Shown here in pieces: positions 22,869-34,675 of a stretch of DNA of 64,000 nucleotides. Source of the stretch: Ianthella basta (lineage: Eukaryota > Porifera > Demospongiae > Verongiida > Ianthellidae); assembly GCA_964019415.1 (NCBI GenBank), contig OZ025870.1, positions 12,880,799 through 12,944,798 of the forward strand. The letters are read 5' to 3'. The translations under genes were made by a program, and so were the position numbers. Every line of letters begins with the position of its first letter. Positions within the stretch are counted from its first letter, which is position 1. The notes beneath the pieces were generated by a model. The model was not told the DNA's origin. It searched no databases and saw nothing but the letters and a program-made list of their open reading frames with translations.

Positions 22869-25694
22869 TTAGTTACGAGACGATAATATATGGGGTGCTG
22901 TAGCCATTTTCTCTTCTAGCTGCCGAACACGTTCCTTCAGTTCCATATTCTCTGCCATGAGCAGGTCGAGGTGAACAGCCGTGTTGGTCTGCATGTGGGA
23001 GGGGATGTCCCTCCTCTTCCCCTCTACGGCACAGCCCATACTGGCGTATTTGCATTTGACAAGTTGTTCTGGACACACTGAGTTGCAGTGTGCTTCCACG
23101 GTCCCCTTTGTAAGGGACACTTCACCCTCCTGGCACTGGTTGGGGCAGCGCACTGGCCAGTTAGAGCAGTGGTGGTAGTGCTCCAGGACGATGTTGGCGT
23201 AGATGCCACCTTCTCCACAGCAGGGACAGTGGGCCCACCTTGCAATGCAGTGGTGCTGTTTGTGAACAGCCATGTTCCTTCTCTGCATGTTGATACCGCA
23301 TTCACACTTCATCTCAAACCAATTGCAGTTTTCTGTGACATGCTCCTTCACCGATTTTAGGTCACCCTTCCAGTCACAGCCATGAGTGTAGTTTGGGCAG
23401 TACGTCTGGAGGTTGCTGATGAACCTCTCTCCACGGACATCAGGCGTGGTTTCAAACGGACTCTTCCGGCAATTAGGGCAGCTGTCGTTTCTCTCTTTCC
23501 ACTTCTCGATGCACTTGATACAGATAGTCCGCAGCAAGGTGTCTGGTGGGGGTTGTCCGCTAGTTGTTGGCAAACGGTACATTCAAGCCAAACATCGGGT
23601 TTCTCTAGAAATATGTAGTCATGGTTGTGATAAGTGGCCTTGTGACCTTGTGGATCACCGCGCTTTGCTGGAGGGGCTGACACTGGAGGCGGCTCACATG
23701 TGAATGGTTTATAGAAGAGGCCTTGTTTCCCGTTCCGTGTCCCCTTTGCCCACTTTGCATCCTTTTGTTCTCCCTCCTGCTCAATCAGATCACCTGGCTT
23801 CATATTCAGTTCATCTGGCAGAGTGGCATCGTATGGAAACAGTACTTCCACCATCCCTGCAATAATAGAACACACCACATTACTCACCATGCATGCCTGA
23901 CTCAGGCCAGTGCATACATGAGACAAAGTGTCACATAAACACACTGTAAACACATTATACAACGGTTAGGCATGCATGTGGCACATTGTTCACCATTTAA
24001 ATTGAGACAAGTTATAAACGAACGATCAAAGACTACGGCACCTTCTGCCTGTCTACTAATTTCACACAAAGTAACAAGGGCAACAGCTATTTCTCTGCTC
24101 CTCCCCTCAGGGGAGGAGCATGCAGCATACTGCACTCTAGGAGCTTAAAACTTATAGCCAAATTCATACAAAAATGTGACAGGATTAAATGCATGAAATG
24201 CATGACCTGAAGTGCAAATCGCTCATGCACTGGCAAATGGCACCCACCTGGGGGGGCACTCCTCAGCTCCTGGGCAGCTTGACAGGCACTTGCCAGCTGT
24301 GGAGCATCTTTGAGAGAGTGGATAAACGGAAGCAATTAAAAATGGCATAACGTTGAAGAGGCTCATTGCTATGTAGTTGATAACAGAAACAGGGAACCTT
24401 TCGAGCTGATGAAATCAAGCCTATGCAAGTGGCCAAAATGTTGCTTCATTGATCCTATGCTATACGTTCACTGCATGCTCAAAAGTTCCCTGTTCTGTTA
24501 AAAGATAGCATTTACATATACATACATACATATAGTGACATAAAGCCTGCCCTTATATGATCATGTGCTTCATGCACCTTGTCCAGCAAGTGGGAGGTGT
24601 CCCTTGTAGGATGCTCTGTAGAGCTTCCTCACTTGCTCTCGAGCAGTACTGTAGTCCCACATTTGGTGCTGCTGCAGTGGGTGCTCTGGAGGTATCTCAA
24701 CATCGGCACAGACACGACAGGCACCACACCAGAAGCAGCCACTGTCACCTTCACCACACAGACAAGGCCTGCACGTGCACGCACAGTGGGTAAATGTGGG
24801 TATAAATACAAGTTCAGAATGCACCATTTAGTATAAGCCCACATGTATAACTCTACACACACGATATATACAGTGCATCTGCTATAGACTCTAAGGCGAG
24901 CACAGGCTCGAGGCCTGAGTGCATGTGTCTGTGAAGCATCCACTGACGTCGTGCACTCACATGCCAGGCGTTCTGCCCTTAGAGTTGTGTTTATGACACA
25001 GAGGGCCATTCCCTGTACACTGGCCACACACAGTGCAAGTGCGACAGCGATCTTCATCAAATCTGTGCTTGTTAGACTGACACGTCTTCAGTGGTGGGAC
25101 CACAGCTTGCAAATCAAAGTCTGTAGAATGCACGGGAGTCATGCAGAGATGCAGCTTGACACCATAAGCAACCTTAGCTTACCCACTGCACTGTAACAGT
25201 TTGAACGTAGCAGCTTTAGCATAATAAAGAAATTAGTTATGAAAATAGTCCTGAATAGCTGGCTGGAGTGAGTGAAGCAGTCATACTCACCCGCTGGTGT
25301 CCACTGCTTGTGTCCGAGGTATAAAACTTCCTCTGCACCGTGCCTTGAAGCAAACATGGTGCAGAGTCCCCCTTGAGGGATCATCGGAGTGGTACCCCAC
25401 ACTGTTAATGCCCCAGCCAGGTAACCAGTTCAGGTTGTAGGCGGTCGGGCCAACTCCAACTCCCACTTCTGGGAAATCTCTGTCACTGCGCTTCGAGACG
25501 ATCTTAACCTCGAAGTAGTTCAGGCGTTGGTCGGAAAATGGGGGAAACACCACCGTACCGGGGTATTTGGGGCCCGCGCTGACGTTGCGAAACAGATTCT
25601 TCCTCGATTCCTCATTCTGTCCAAGTGGCTGGCGAGCTCTGATGCAGCTATTCACGCGAGAGGGCTCCAGATGCACCACGGCGGGTACGGCCAT
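22869..25694 (-). pseudogene. Array member F: SPRY-Cys-rich-SH3-RING-TRAF copy, disrupted
   Basis: It has the same exon order as G and I: a SPRY exon from 25694; a Cys-rich exon at about 24970-25130 (CRTCTVCGQCTGNGPLC); a second at about 24593-24775 (CLCGEGDSGCFWCGACRVC); a linker exon at about 24250-24308; and the common exon at 22869-23860. Two deletions break it. In the SPRY exon the sequence jumps from YHSDD to the codons for the domain end, removing roughly 180 bp and changing frame. In the RING exon seven bases are missing near 23530 compared with G, shifting the frame in the middle of the RING. The 30-bp microexon seen in G and I was not found. The fingers and coil downstream remain open. 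Confidence 0.8.
24099..24121. repeat. Perfect 11-bp-arm hairpin
   Basis: 'gctcctcccct' and its exact complement are separated by one base, inside an intron of pseudogene F. Confidence 0.7.
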
Positions 25695-27482
25695 GAGGAT
25701 GTACGCTAGCTCTCAACTCATCGATCACATGATGAATGGGAAGGGGCTTAGTGACACACCCACCAACTTGTTCGCTCACGACTAAAACCGAAAACTAATC
25801 GCAACCGCATGAAAGCACAGCGCAAATTGCGATACTGTAATTTCATTGATAGAAAGCAGAGATCAGGCCATTTGTAGCTAGCTAGCTGAATGACGGGTGA
25901 TCAGTGGGAGAAAGGAGAAGATTGAAAAGAGAAGGAGACAAAGGGAGGAAGTAGATGAGGGGTTGGGAGGATCTATAACAGAGAAGAAGGGAAATGGTAT
26001 GATGAGCTTTAGGGATATTGATAGCTAGCTGTAGCTATGGTTAGCTACATTCATTTTGCATGTAGTAAGACATGCAAGACGTGATTCACTAAGCCAAAGA
26101 GTGATACATAATAGTCATTAGAGAAGTGCTTTGCAAAATAATAACATAGTGCATGTATATATGTACTGTTATACTGTACTGCTGCTGGGTTAATAGCAAA
26201 ATTAAAGCTATAACAAGCTTGGGGGTACTCCATCTGATACTGGGGACTATGCTGTTTGGGGTGAGCTGTATGTATACATAATATTATATATAGCTATATA
26301 GCTTGTGCGCAGTGACTTCTTTTTCATCTGCCATCGTTTGGACATATCACAATGGTAAATACACTCATGCATCTTTCATACCTTCCCTTATAACGAGTTG
26401 AACAGTTGTTCATTTGACCCCCAAGTCAAATGTCCTGAATACTTGTATGACATTTATGTAATTACTCGAAGAAGCCTCAGAGTCTATACATTTACATATT
26501 ATGTACATGTAATAATGAGCATCATATCTTCCTTAGCTTGATCGTTTCGCTTGGCTTCCTAGGAAAACATAGCTACTGTGGCAAGTTTCCTGTTGATACA
26601 AGCTAGACGTTTCTAGTTTGTTCTAGGTGAAGAAACACACAAATTTTGGAATATTACATTCTTTCTTTGCAGTTGCGTGGTGTTGCGCACAAGTGCTTTC
26701 GCCGGCTGCAAGTTGGTACACAGGTAGTATAGGTTGGCAGACTGAGGTACATACACAGCACGTTTGAAGAAAATCAACTGTTCTTGGGATTCATGCAGTC
26801 AATTGTCTGTCATGGCCATTTTTTTTTATTGTAAACTCCCTACATACCTTAAGTGAGACTTCAAATAGTTATGGTTAATTGCACACAGCCAGCTAGCTAT
26901 AGGGCACACAGTACAGAATATTATAATTCCACGCATGGGGAAATATTTTTGTCACTTAATCTGCCACATGCATGCATTTACAAACTTAATTATAAAATTC
27001 ATATAGTGACATGTATATGCAGTGAATTGAATCATCATACATTGACTAGTAACTGTTGTCAACTTCATGCACATGCAACTGCAAGCCCGAAATTAATATT
27101 GCAACACTTTAATTTAAAATTATTAAAGTTTGGTTCAATGTGCTGCAGCTGACCATTCATGATCAAAGGCTGACAATCAAACTTGAATAATTATACAATT
27201 ATAGCTATAACTAAAATTGTTTGTACTTTAGTAATTAAGCTTGTGAGAACCATGCAGTAAAATATAATTAGCTATCATTATAGCAACTAACAAAATTAGC
27301 AACAAATTACTAAACAAAATGTAGCAAAGTGGAGAACTCTCAAAGCTTACATACAAAGACACTATCATATTATAGCTGGCTACAAATATATATAGTTACA
27401 TGTATACACTGCATGTCCATGTTAACTCTATATATGTGCTACAGTTACTGCTTGAAAACGTAAGGACCTGTAGCTATTATAG
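25695..27482. other. Intergenic stretch between F and G
   Basis: Possible tiny plus-strand exons at 26351-26353 and 26674-26721 are discussed under findings. From about 27130 the sequence is the 3' flank of G, duplicated at 36420-36780. Confidence 0.45.
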
Positions 27483-30400
27483 CTAGCGTGAGGCACATTT
27501 CTCCTCCAGCTGCCGAATGCGTTCCTTCAATGCCGGTACAACACTGGTGTACTCTGCCATGAGCAGGTCGAGGTGAACCGCCATGTTGGTCTGCATGTGA
27601 GATGGGATGTCCCTCCTCTTCCCCACTGCGGTACAGCCCATACTGGCGTATTTGCATTTGACAAGTTGTTCTGGGCACACTGAGTTGCAGTGTGCTTCCA
27701 CGGTCCCCTTTGTAAGGGACACTTCACCCTCCTGGCACTGGTTGGGGCAGCGGACTGGCCAGTTAGGGCAGTGGTGGTAGTGCTCCAGGACGATGTTGGC
27801 ATAGACACCACCTTCTCCACAGCAGGGACAGTGGGACCACCTTGCAATGCAGTGGTACTGTTTGTGAGCAGCCATTTTCCTTCTCTGCATGCTGATGCCA
27901 CATTCGCACTTCATCTCAAACCACTTGCAGTTTACTGTGACATGCTCTTTCACCGATTTTAGGTCACCCTTCCAGTCACAGCCATGAGTGTAGTTTGGGC
28001 AATACGTCTGGAGATTGTTGATGAACCTCTCTCCACGAACATCAGGCACTGTCTCAAAAGGACTCTTCCTGCAGTGAGGGCAGCTGTTGCTTCTCTTCTT
28101 CCACTCCTCAGTGCATTTCATGCAGATGGTCTGTCCCCCACAACAAGGTATTTGGTGTGGTTTGTCTGCTAGCTGTTGGCAGACAGTGCATTCAAGCCAA
28201 TCATCGGGTTTCTCTAGAAGAATGTAATCCTTATTGCGATATGTGAACTTGTACCCTTCTGGATTGTAGCGCTTTGCACGAGGGGCAGATACTGGAGGCA
28301 CCTCACGTATGAACACTTTGTAGAAGAGGCCTTGTTTCCCGTTCAGTGTCCCCTTTGCCCACTTCAAATCCTTCTGTTCACCCTCCTGTTCAATCAGGTC
28401 ACCTGGCTTCATATTCAGCTCATCAGGCAGAGTGGCATTGTATGGGAACAGTACTTCCAACATGCCTGCAACGGCAGGACAACATTATACCCACAATAAC
28501 TCAGGCTAATATGTTCAAGAAGTATTGCAATAATATTCAGCAGTACAATTAGCAGATATGCGTGTATATATGCTGAACACTATTTGCTGTATATATAAAC
28601 AGCTCACCTCGTTTTAACTGCTGCTTACTTTCACGGTCTATAATATAAATATAGAGACAAAGAATATGAACAGTTAATGTCATGGCACCTTCTGCCTACT
28701 CCCTTTCTCTGTGCACTACATGATAATAACTAGTCCTCTGCTGCTGACCTCATGCAGGGTTAGAGCTGCACATTCTTAGCTTGTCAATGAGTACAATTAC
28801 AGAATTCACCCAAGATTGTCGAAAAACATTAATTATATCACATGAAGTTCATGAACAACAAGTATTTTCTAACACTCAGTAAACTGGTAGTAAAATGCAC
28901 CTACCTGAAATGGCTCTCCTCAGCTCCTGGACACCCTGACTTTCACTAGCTTGTTGTGGATCACCTTTGACAGTGGATTTGTGGAAATAATTAAAACACA
29001 GCACAATGCAGCTTTGATCATGTGCTTCACCTGTGAGTGGGAGGCGTCCCTTGTAGGACGCTCTGTAGAGCTTCCTCACTTGTTCTCGGGCAGTACTGTA
29101 GTCCCACATTTGGTGCTGCTGCAGTGGGTGCTCTGGAGGTATCTCCACATCGGCACAGACACGACATGCACCACACCAGAAGCAGCCACTGTCTCCGTTA
29201 CCACACAGACAAGGCCTGCATGCATGTGCATGCATGCATACACAACTTAAAAGTATGCACAGCTCAAAATGCACAGTTTATAGCTGTACCTACATTTACA
29301 TGTACTAATAGCGGAATGGGTCCATGGGTTAATTCCCAGCCTATAGCTATCCTTTGAAATTTGAGAATTTAACTGTATAACAATGATGGTGGATTCAATC
29401 CACCACTTGTACATTGTGGTCTGAATCCATCCATTTTACAGTGTGGAAAGGTATACATAAAGTTTATTTACACAGTCCACAGGTCGAAATCTCATTGGCA
29501 TTGCTTTCATTTATCCTCATTAACAAAAATGACTAGAAGCCATTGATGCATGTACGCGTCAACTTTACACAAGTATCCACTTTGGCTGGTATTCATGCAT
29601 GATCAACTGCACGTAGTGTGACGGATCAATGGTTGCCAAATGTGTCAATAAAGAAAAGTCTGTTTCAATGAAGATTTCAGTTGTAACACCAATTGAAAGC
29701 TATAATTATAGTATAAGGAACCTTATATAAAGGGGACTTTTTATAGCTGGTATTAAACTAATACGTGTACAAATTTACGACAAGTATCCACTGATGCCAT
29801 GCACTCACATGCCAGGTGTTCTATCTGTAGACTTGCTTTCATGACACAGAGGGCCATTTCCTGTGCACTGGCCACACATAGTGCAGATGTTACAGCGAAT
29901 TTCGTCAAACCGATGATTGGCTTTCTGGCAGGTCGTTAATGGTGGGACCATAGCCTGCAACTCAAAGTCTACAGATGCAAGAGTCATGCAGAGATGCATG
30001 CAGCTTACGTATGCAAATGACATATCTTTCATGCATGTTTTCTGTGAGGTCATGCAGGTCTTTTCATATATGTGATAGGATCTAGAGCATAGCTAAGATA
30101 TATATAGCTGCCAAGTGATGGGTTGGCTTCAATGCATGCAGGACCTGATTGCACTGATCAGATCTGCAATCATAGCCATCAGAGGATCCAGATCAAAAAG
30201 ATCGTGTGATTTTGCCAGCGACATCCCCCTTGCCTCATCTGAGGGCAAGGTGGGTTATTAGACAATTTGCTATGTGAAATTGTTCAAACATAATATAGTG
30301 ATGATTAGACTTGCTTTCTGTCCTAGGCCTTAAGCGAAACATTTCAGTTCATTCATTCATGTGTCACAGGCAGTGCGCATGTATGCCTGATTCATAATTG

Positions 30401-31908
30401 ACATCGTTGTATAATTGCAATGCTTAAGCCAGTATGTATATAGCTGCACTATAGACTGAAATCAAATTAATGGATTGATGTCAGAGGTCACAATAGCTCT
30501 ACAGGTTGCACAAGATGCTATAGATCAGCTTACATGTTGGAGACAAGAGCAACCTTATATAAAGTTTCAGAATGCAGCTATATAAATTATATAGCACTGT
30601 TTATTGCACAATTTTGATGCATGCATTCAAGAAAACAAGTATAGCTAAGAGTAGATAAGAGATGAGAGTGTGCAACAGCATATACAGACCCGTAACAGAA
30701 TTTTCCTAAAGTGATGCAGAAACACGTCACATGTGGGCATGGTAATGCTACTTAATATTCTGATGTAATGGATGAATACTATTAAGTCGATCTGCCAATC
30801 TGTATGTACACGGCATCGATTGCGAGTCCTTCGGTTTGTTAGTCGGGAGTTGCAACAATGTCCAGGACACCTCTGCAGTGCCCGCGAGGAAGGACCAGGA
30901 CAGCAAGTGTGGGTTTGGGTCACAGCGCTGCCATCCACAGCTCCACAGCGCTCTCCTCGGAGTTTCACGGTGGCTACGCGCTAAGTTCTAGGCTCGATCT
31001 ATCCAGTGAAGAGACCGACGTCAACCAGCTGATCCTGGACATCGTTGAAACTCACGACTAAGAAAACGAAGAGCTGTGCAATCGATGCCAAGTACGTACA
31101 GACTGGAGTATTGAGTTAATAGTATTCATCCATTACATCAGAATACTAAGTAGCGCTACCATGCCTATGTGTGACGTGTTGCTACGTCATTTTAGAAAAT
31201 GCTGTTGTACATGCAGGGATACGCGGTTGCATACTCTCATCTCTTACCTACTCTTGGTATAGATATAGATACATTGTCCAGGGCGGAACTAGCAATAGCA
31301 GGTCGGAGTGAGTGAAGTAGCCATGCATACTCACCAGCTGGCATCCACTGCTTGTGTCCTAAGTATAAGACTTCCTCTTCACCATGCTCTGACGCAAACA
31401 TGGTGCAGAGTCCCCCTGGAGGGATCTTCGCTCTCTCTGGTCGACCTACCACTCTGCCATTCTTGGTGAACCACACCATGGCGTGCCCTGCCAGGTCCTC
31501 AAACACAACGCCACACCCCATCACGTCCCCAACAGCGCAGGTGGGGCCGAGGTTTGGTCGTGAGTGTTGGCCGTGTGAGTGAAATAAATGGCCATCATCC
31601 GAATGGTACCCCACGCTGTGCATGTTCCAACCAGGAAACCTATTTACTTTGTAGTCAGGCGGGCCAACTCCGATTCCCACTATAGGGCAGTCAGTGTCAC
31701 TGCGCTTCGCGATGATCTTGATCTCGAAGTAGTTCAGGCGGGAGTCAGTAGACGGGGGAAACACCACCGTACCTCGGTGATTGGGGCCGGCGCCAACGTT
31801 GCGAAACAATTTCTTCCTCAGCTCCTCATTCTGCCCATGTGGCGGGCGGGCTTTGAAAAATTCATTCCATCGAAAGGGCTTCAGATATACTACAGGGGGC
31901 AAGGCCAT
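27483..31908 (-). CDS. Array member G: SPRY-Cys-rich-SH3-RING-TRAF-type finger protein
   Basis: Best intact example of the long form. The exons are 31335-31908, 29809-29968, 29031-29215, 28905-28964, 28608-28637 and 27483-28465. All have GT-AG borders, phases agree, and the sum is 1992 nt (663 aa). Exon 1 is a SPRY domain (SVGYHSDDGHLFHSHG, GDVMGCGVVFE, VWFTKNG), usually a protein-recognition module. Exons 2-3 carry 13 cysteines in CxxC pairs (CNICTMCGQC, CFWCGACRVC), probably zinc-binding, family not recognised. Two small linkers follow. The last exon has an SH3-like domain (from about 338), a RING (about 429-468: CTVCQQL, CCGGQTIC, CPHC), TRAF-type fingers and a short coil. It is likely an E3 ligase with SPRY as the target-binding end. 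Intron 1 holds a 0.6-kb inverted-repeat element. Confidence 0.85.
30639..31262. mobile_element. Element with about 150-bp inverted arms in intron 1 of G
   Basis: The segment 30639-30786 is reproduced in reverse complement at about 31113-31262 with scattered mismatches; for example 'aatggatgaatactattaa' and 'ttaatagtattcatccatt'. The 325-bp centre is GC-richer and contains a short plus-strand reading frame (30858-31061) of no known family. It looks like a foldback or non-autonomous DNA transposon. Confidence 0.7.
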
Positions 31909-32216
31909 GACGGGGAAGTAGCCTCACTAAACCAGGCCCTATTTTATATTGGGCTTATGGGGGAAATTCCCTCTTACAATAGGCCCGGCTTAGCGAGGCT
32001 AGACGGGGAGGGAAGTCACACTAGCTATCTCTGTAGTTAGCTGTACAGCTGACAAACCGGAACGCTGTGTCAATTCGGCTCGAAGTTGAGACTCAGTGCA
32101 CGCGTCTGGCCCACAGCGCTGCGGAACAGCTAGCTACTGGGCATGGGGTAGTCTCGTTCCCAGCCTACCACTTCCGTTAACAAAATGGCCGCGGGAAAGG
32201 TGGTCTGTAGTCTGGC

Positions 32217-32390
32217 AGGCGAGGGGCTGGCCCCCAGATTAAGTGGAGATGCGTAGAGGCGAACCAAGAAATGGGCCCGAAGACACCAGACCACCTAGTC
32301 TGGGGGCCAGCCCCTCGCCCGCCAGGCTAGGTGGTCTGGTATCTTTGGGCCCATTCCTTGGCTCGCCTCGACGCATCTCGAATAACTTCG
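32217..32390. repeat. Nested inverted repeat, two arm pairs
   Basis: 'gcgaggggctggcccccaga' at about 32220 is matched by its complement at about 32309. The 50-60 bp after the first (gatgcg...ccacctag) are matched, with changes, by about 32333-32390. Confidence 0.75.
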
Positions 32391-33008
32391 GTCAATCAGA
32401 TTGCCGCTTGATCACGTGTCCAATCGAAACCACGCGTAAGCCTCGTAGCTACGTGTAGATATAAGGGGCCGGGATGACTCTCAAACGTTTTTTTTTCAGA
32501 TCCTAGATATGCCACAGAACTGGATCCCAGCTATATTTTGTACGTTTTGGTACTATTATATACACTTTAGAAACACGTATACGTACCTACATACAGTGTT
32601 GCATGTATTTATAGCTAAGTATAATAATTTAGTACATACAAATAGTGGCTAGCTAGCTATGTATTGGCATGCATGTTGCTGTACATTGAAATTAATATAT
32701 CTACCACATGACATTGCTGAATGCAACTCATGATTACTCACCACTTTTAGGTGCTTATTATCATGGTATGAAATGAAATCAAGATAGCTAAGCAATTACT
32801 TATATACAAAAACTGCAACAAGATTGCATCTTGTTGGAACAATCAAAATAATTGCATTTGCCAGACAGAAAATCCTTGGCTGTCGCACGGATAGCTATAC
32901 ATAAAGATAGGCAGCCATGTGCACATGCATGCACAATGCTGTTGATTACCTTTGAGAGTGAATGGTACATGCACAGCTGGAAGGTCTCCTGCATGTCTGT
33001 GCATACAC

Positions 33009-33203
33009 TGGTATATATAGCTCTCTTGGAAGCCACTAGCCAAAGATTTGATTTCTTTACCAAACGTTAACGTTTGGGCATCAGACTACTGCCTTCTTCA
33101 GTGGCCCCACTGAAGGAGCCGGCAGCAGTCAGCTGCCGAAACGTTTGGTAGAGGAAATCATATCTTTAGCTAGCTATAGTGACTTCCAAGAGAGCTATAT
33201 ACC
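33009..33203. repeat. Foldback element with 'aaacgtttgg' core
   Basis: The outer arms 'tatatagctctcttggaag' (about 33013) and 'cttccaagagagctatata' (about 33183), and the inner arms ending 'ccaaacgtt/aacgtttgg', are inverted. A piece of the same arm forms the end of member J at about 41865-41910. Confidence 0.75.
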
Positions 33204-33518
33204 AGTGATGCAACCTAGCCGGACAAGCTTCTTCAATCTGTGCATATATACACACATGCAGGTATTGAGTGTCCACTAAAATGTGCATAATTATATAGCT
33301 TTAACTATATGTGCACTGGTGGTGGGCATGCAACAAATTTGCCATAATTATGGATGCACAAGCCTGTTCATTCTGTACAACAATGAATTAAGTCCAGGAC
33401 ATGCATGCAGATCACATACATACATAATGTAGGTACACTGTAGTGTAAGCTATATCTATGTACATATAATATAATGGTATTATAGCTAGCCAATCTTTAG
33501 TACAAAACTGATGAGATG

Positions 33519-34675
33519 TTAGTTTAACCATAATAGCCCTTTAGGTGGACTGCTTCTATGTTCTTTGTTGCTGAGCATCCTCTTCAGCTCTTCATTTTCC
33601 TGTTTGAGCTTCACAAAGCCCTTGTGAAGCATCATCAGATGGGCGGCCATTTTCTCCTCCACATGCTGTTGCATATCCTCGCGAGGCACCTTCTCCTCAC
33701 ACCCCTCATCTCCAAACACACAGGGGACTACAGCAATGGGACAGTTGTCAGCAAGGTGTTTCTGAAGTGTGGATCGGTCCAGCGCAAACTGTTCCTCACA
33801 AGCATTGGGGCAAAACACAGGCCACTTTGTACATGACGAGTGATGAGTCTCGCACAACTCTTTGAAAGTGAGAGAAGGGAGAGGTGGATTGGCACAAGCA
33901 AGCTGTGAGAACAAGGATGGTTGGAGAGCATTTTCAAGGGATGTCACAAAGGGTGCTATGTGCTCAAGGGGTGGTGTATTTGGCTGGTCAGTGATAGTGC
34001 TCTGTTTGCAGAAGGGACACTCTACCCGCCGCAGTGGGCAATGCTGCTCAGTGTGATCTGTGAGCAATTTGGCGAAGACTTTCTTTCCACAACCCTCATT
34101 AGGACACGTCTCCATGGCACACTCACACTCTTGTGAGTGGTCTTCCATGCTCCTCAGCTCACCGCTCAATTCACAGCCATGACCGTAATTGGGGCAGTAG
34201 ACAACCAAGCTGAGAATCTGTCTCTCCAGGCGAGGGTCAGGAGTTGTCTGTGTGGTGCACGTGGCTTTGCGGCACTGAGGGCAAGTGTTGGATGTCTGTC
34301 TCCATCTCTGAATACACAGCTGGCAGAAGGTTTGTCCACAGCACAGCATCTGTGTGGGCTGCAATGCAAGCTGATGACAAATGATGCACGAATACCAATC
34401 CTCAGGACTCCCTTTACAGACGACATACTCTCGACTCTCAAAGAATACCGTAGTGCCTGATCTGCTAATAGGGGACATGCATGCATCAGCTTTAGCCTGT
34501 TGCTTCAGCAATCGCTTGCAGAATCCCTTGTAGAATAGACCTTTCTTCCCACCGAGCATGCCAAGCGCCCATTGATCATTCAAGTCCCACTTGACAACAG
34601 TGATGTCATCATTGGCATTGACTGACAGAACGTCACTACGCCCTTTGCAGTCAGAGGTGAACTGACACCTCAGTA
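33519..34675 (-). CDS. Array member H: divergent SH3-RING-TRAF-type finger protein, first exon not found
   Basis: This common exon of 1157 nt is exactly the length of those in J and K. It starts after acceptor CTGTCTAG with VLRCQFTSDCKGRSDVLSV, an SH3-like segment (DDITVVKWD, GLFYKGF). It then has a RING (CIICHQL, LCCGQTFC, CPQC; Gln at the His position), TRAF-type fingers (GCELSGEL, CTKWPVFCPNAC), a Pro-rich linker between fingers and a C-terminal coil (KLKQENEELKRML). No leader exon like those of J and K was found up to 36788. The expected place is occupied by a repeat element, so the 5' end may be lost or the gene may use another exon. Fragments of the intron of J are recognisable at 34690-35750. 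Confidence 0.78.

Larger units (their letters stand above)
31909..33518. other. Intergenic stretch between G and H, rich in foldbacks
   Basis: It holds a copy of the 'ttcccagcc...cacttccg' foldback arm at about 32155-32185, the nested palindrome at 32217-32390 and the foldback at 33009-33203. No gene seen. Confidence 0.6.

Noticed and set aside
28876..30053. UHRF- or PHD-type assignment of the Cys-rich exons in G
   Set aside because: The CxxC spacing is suggestive, but the Cys/His order does not fit a PHD finger, so only 'Cys-rich' is claimed.
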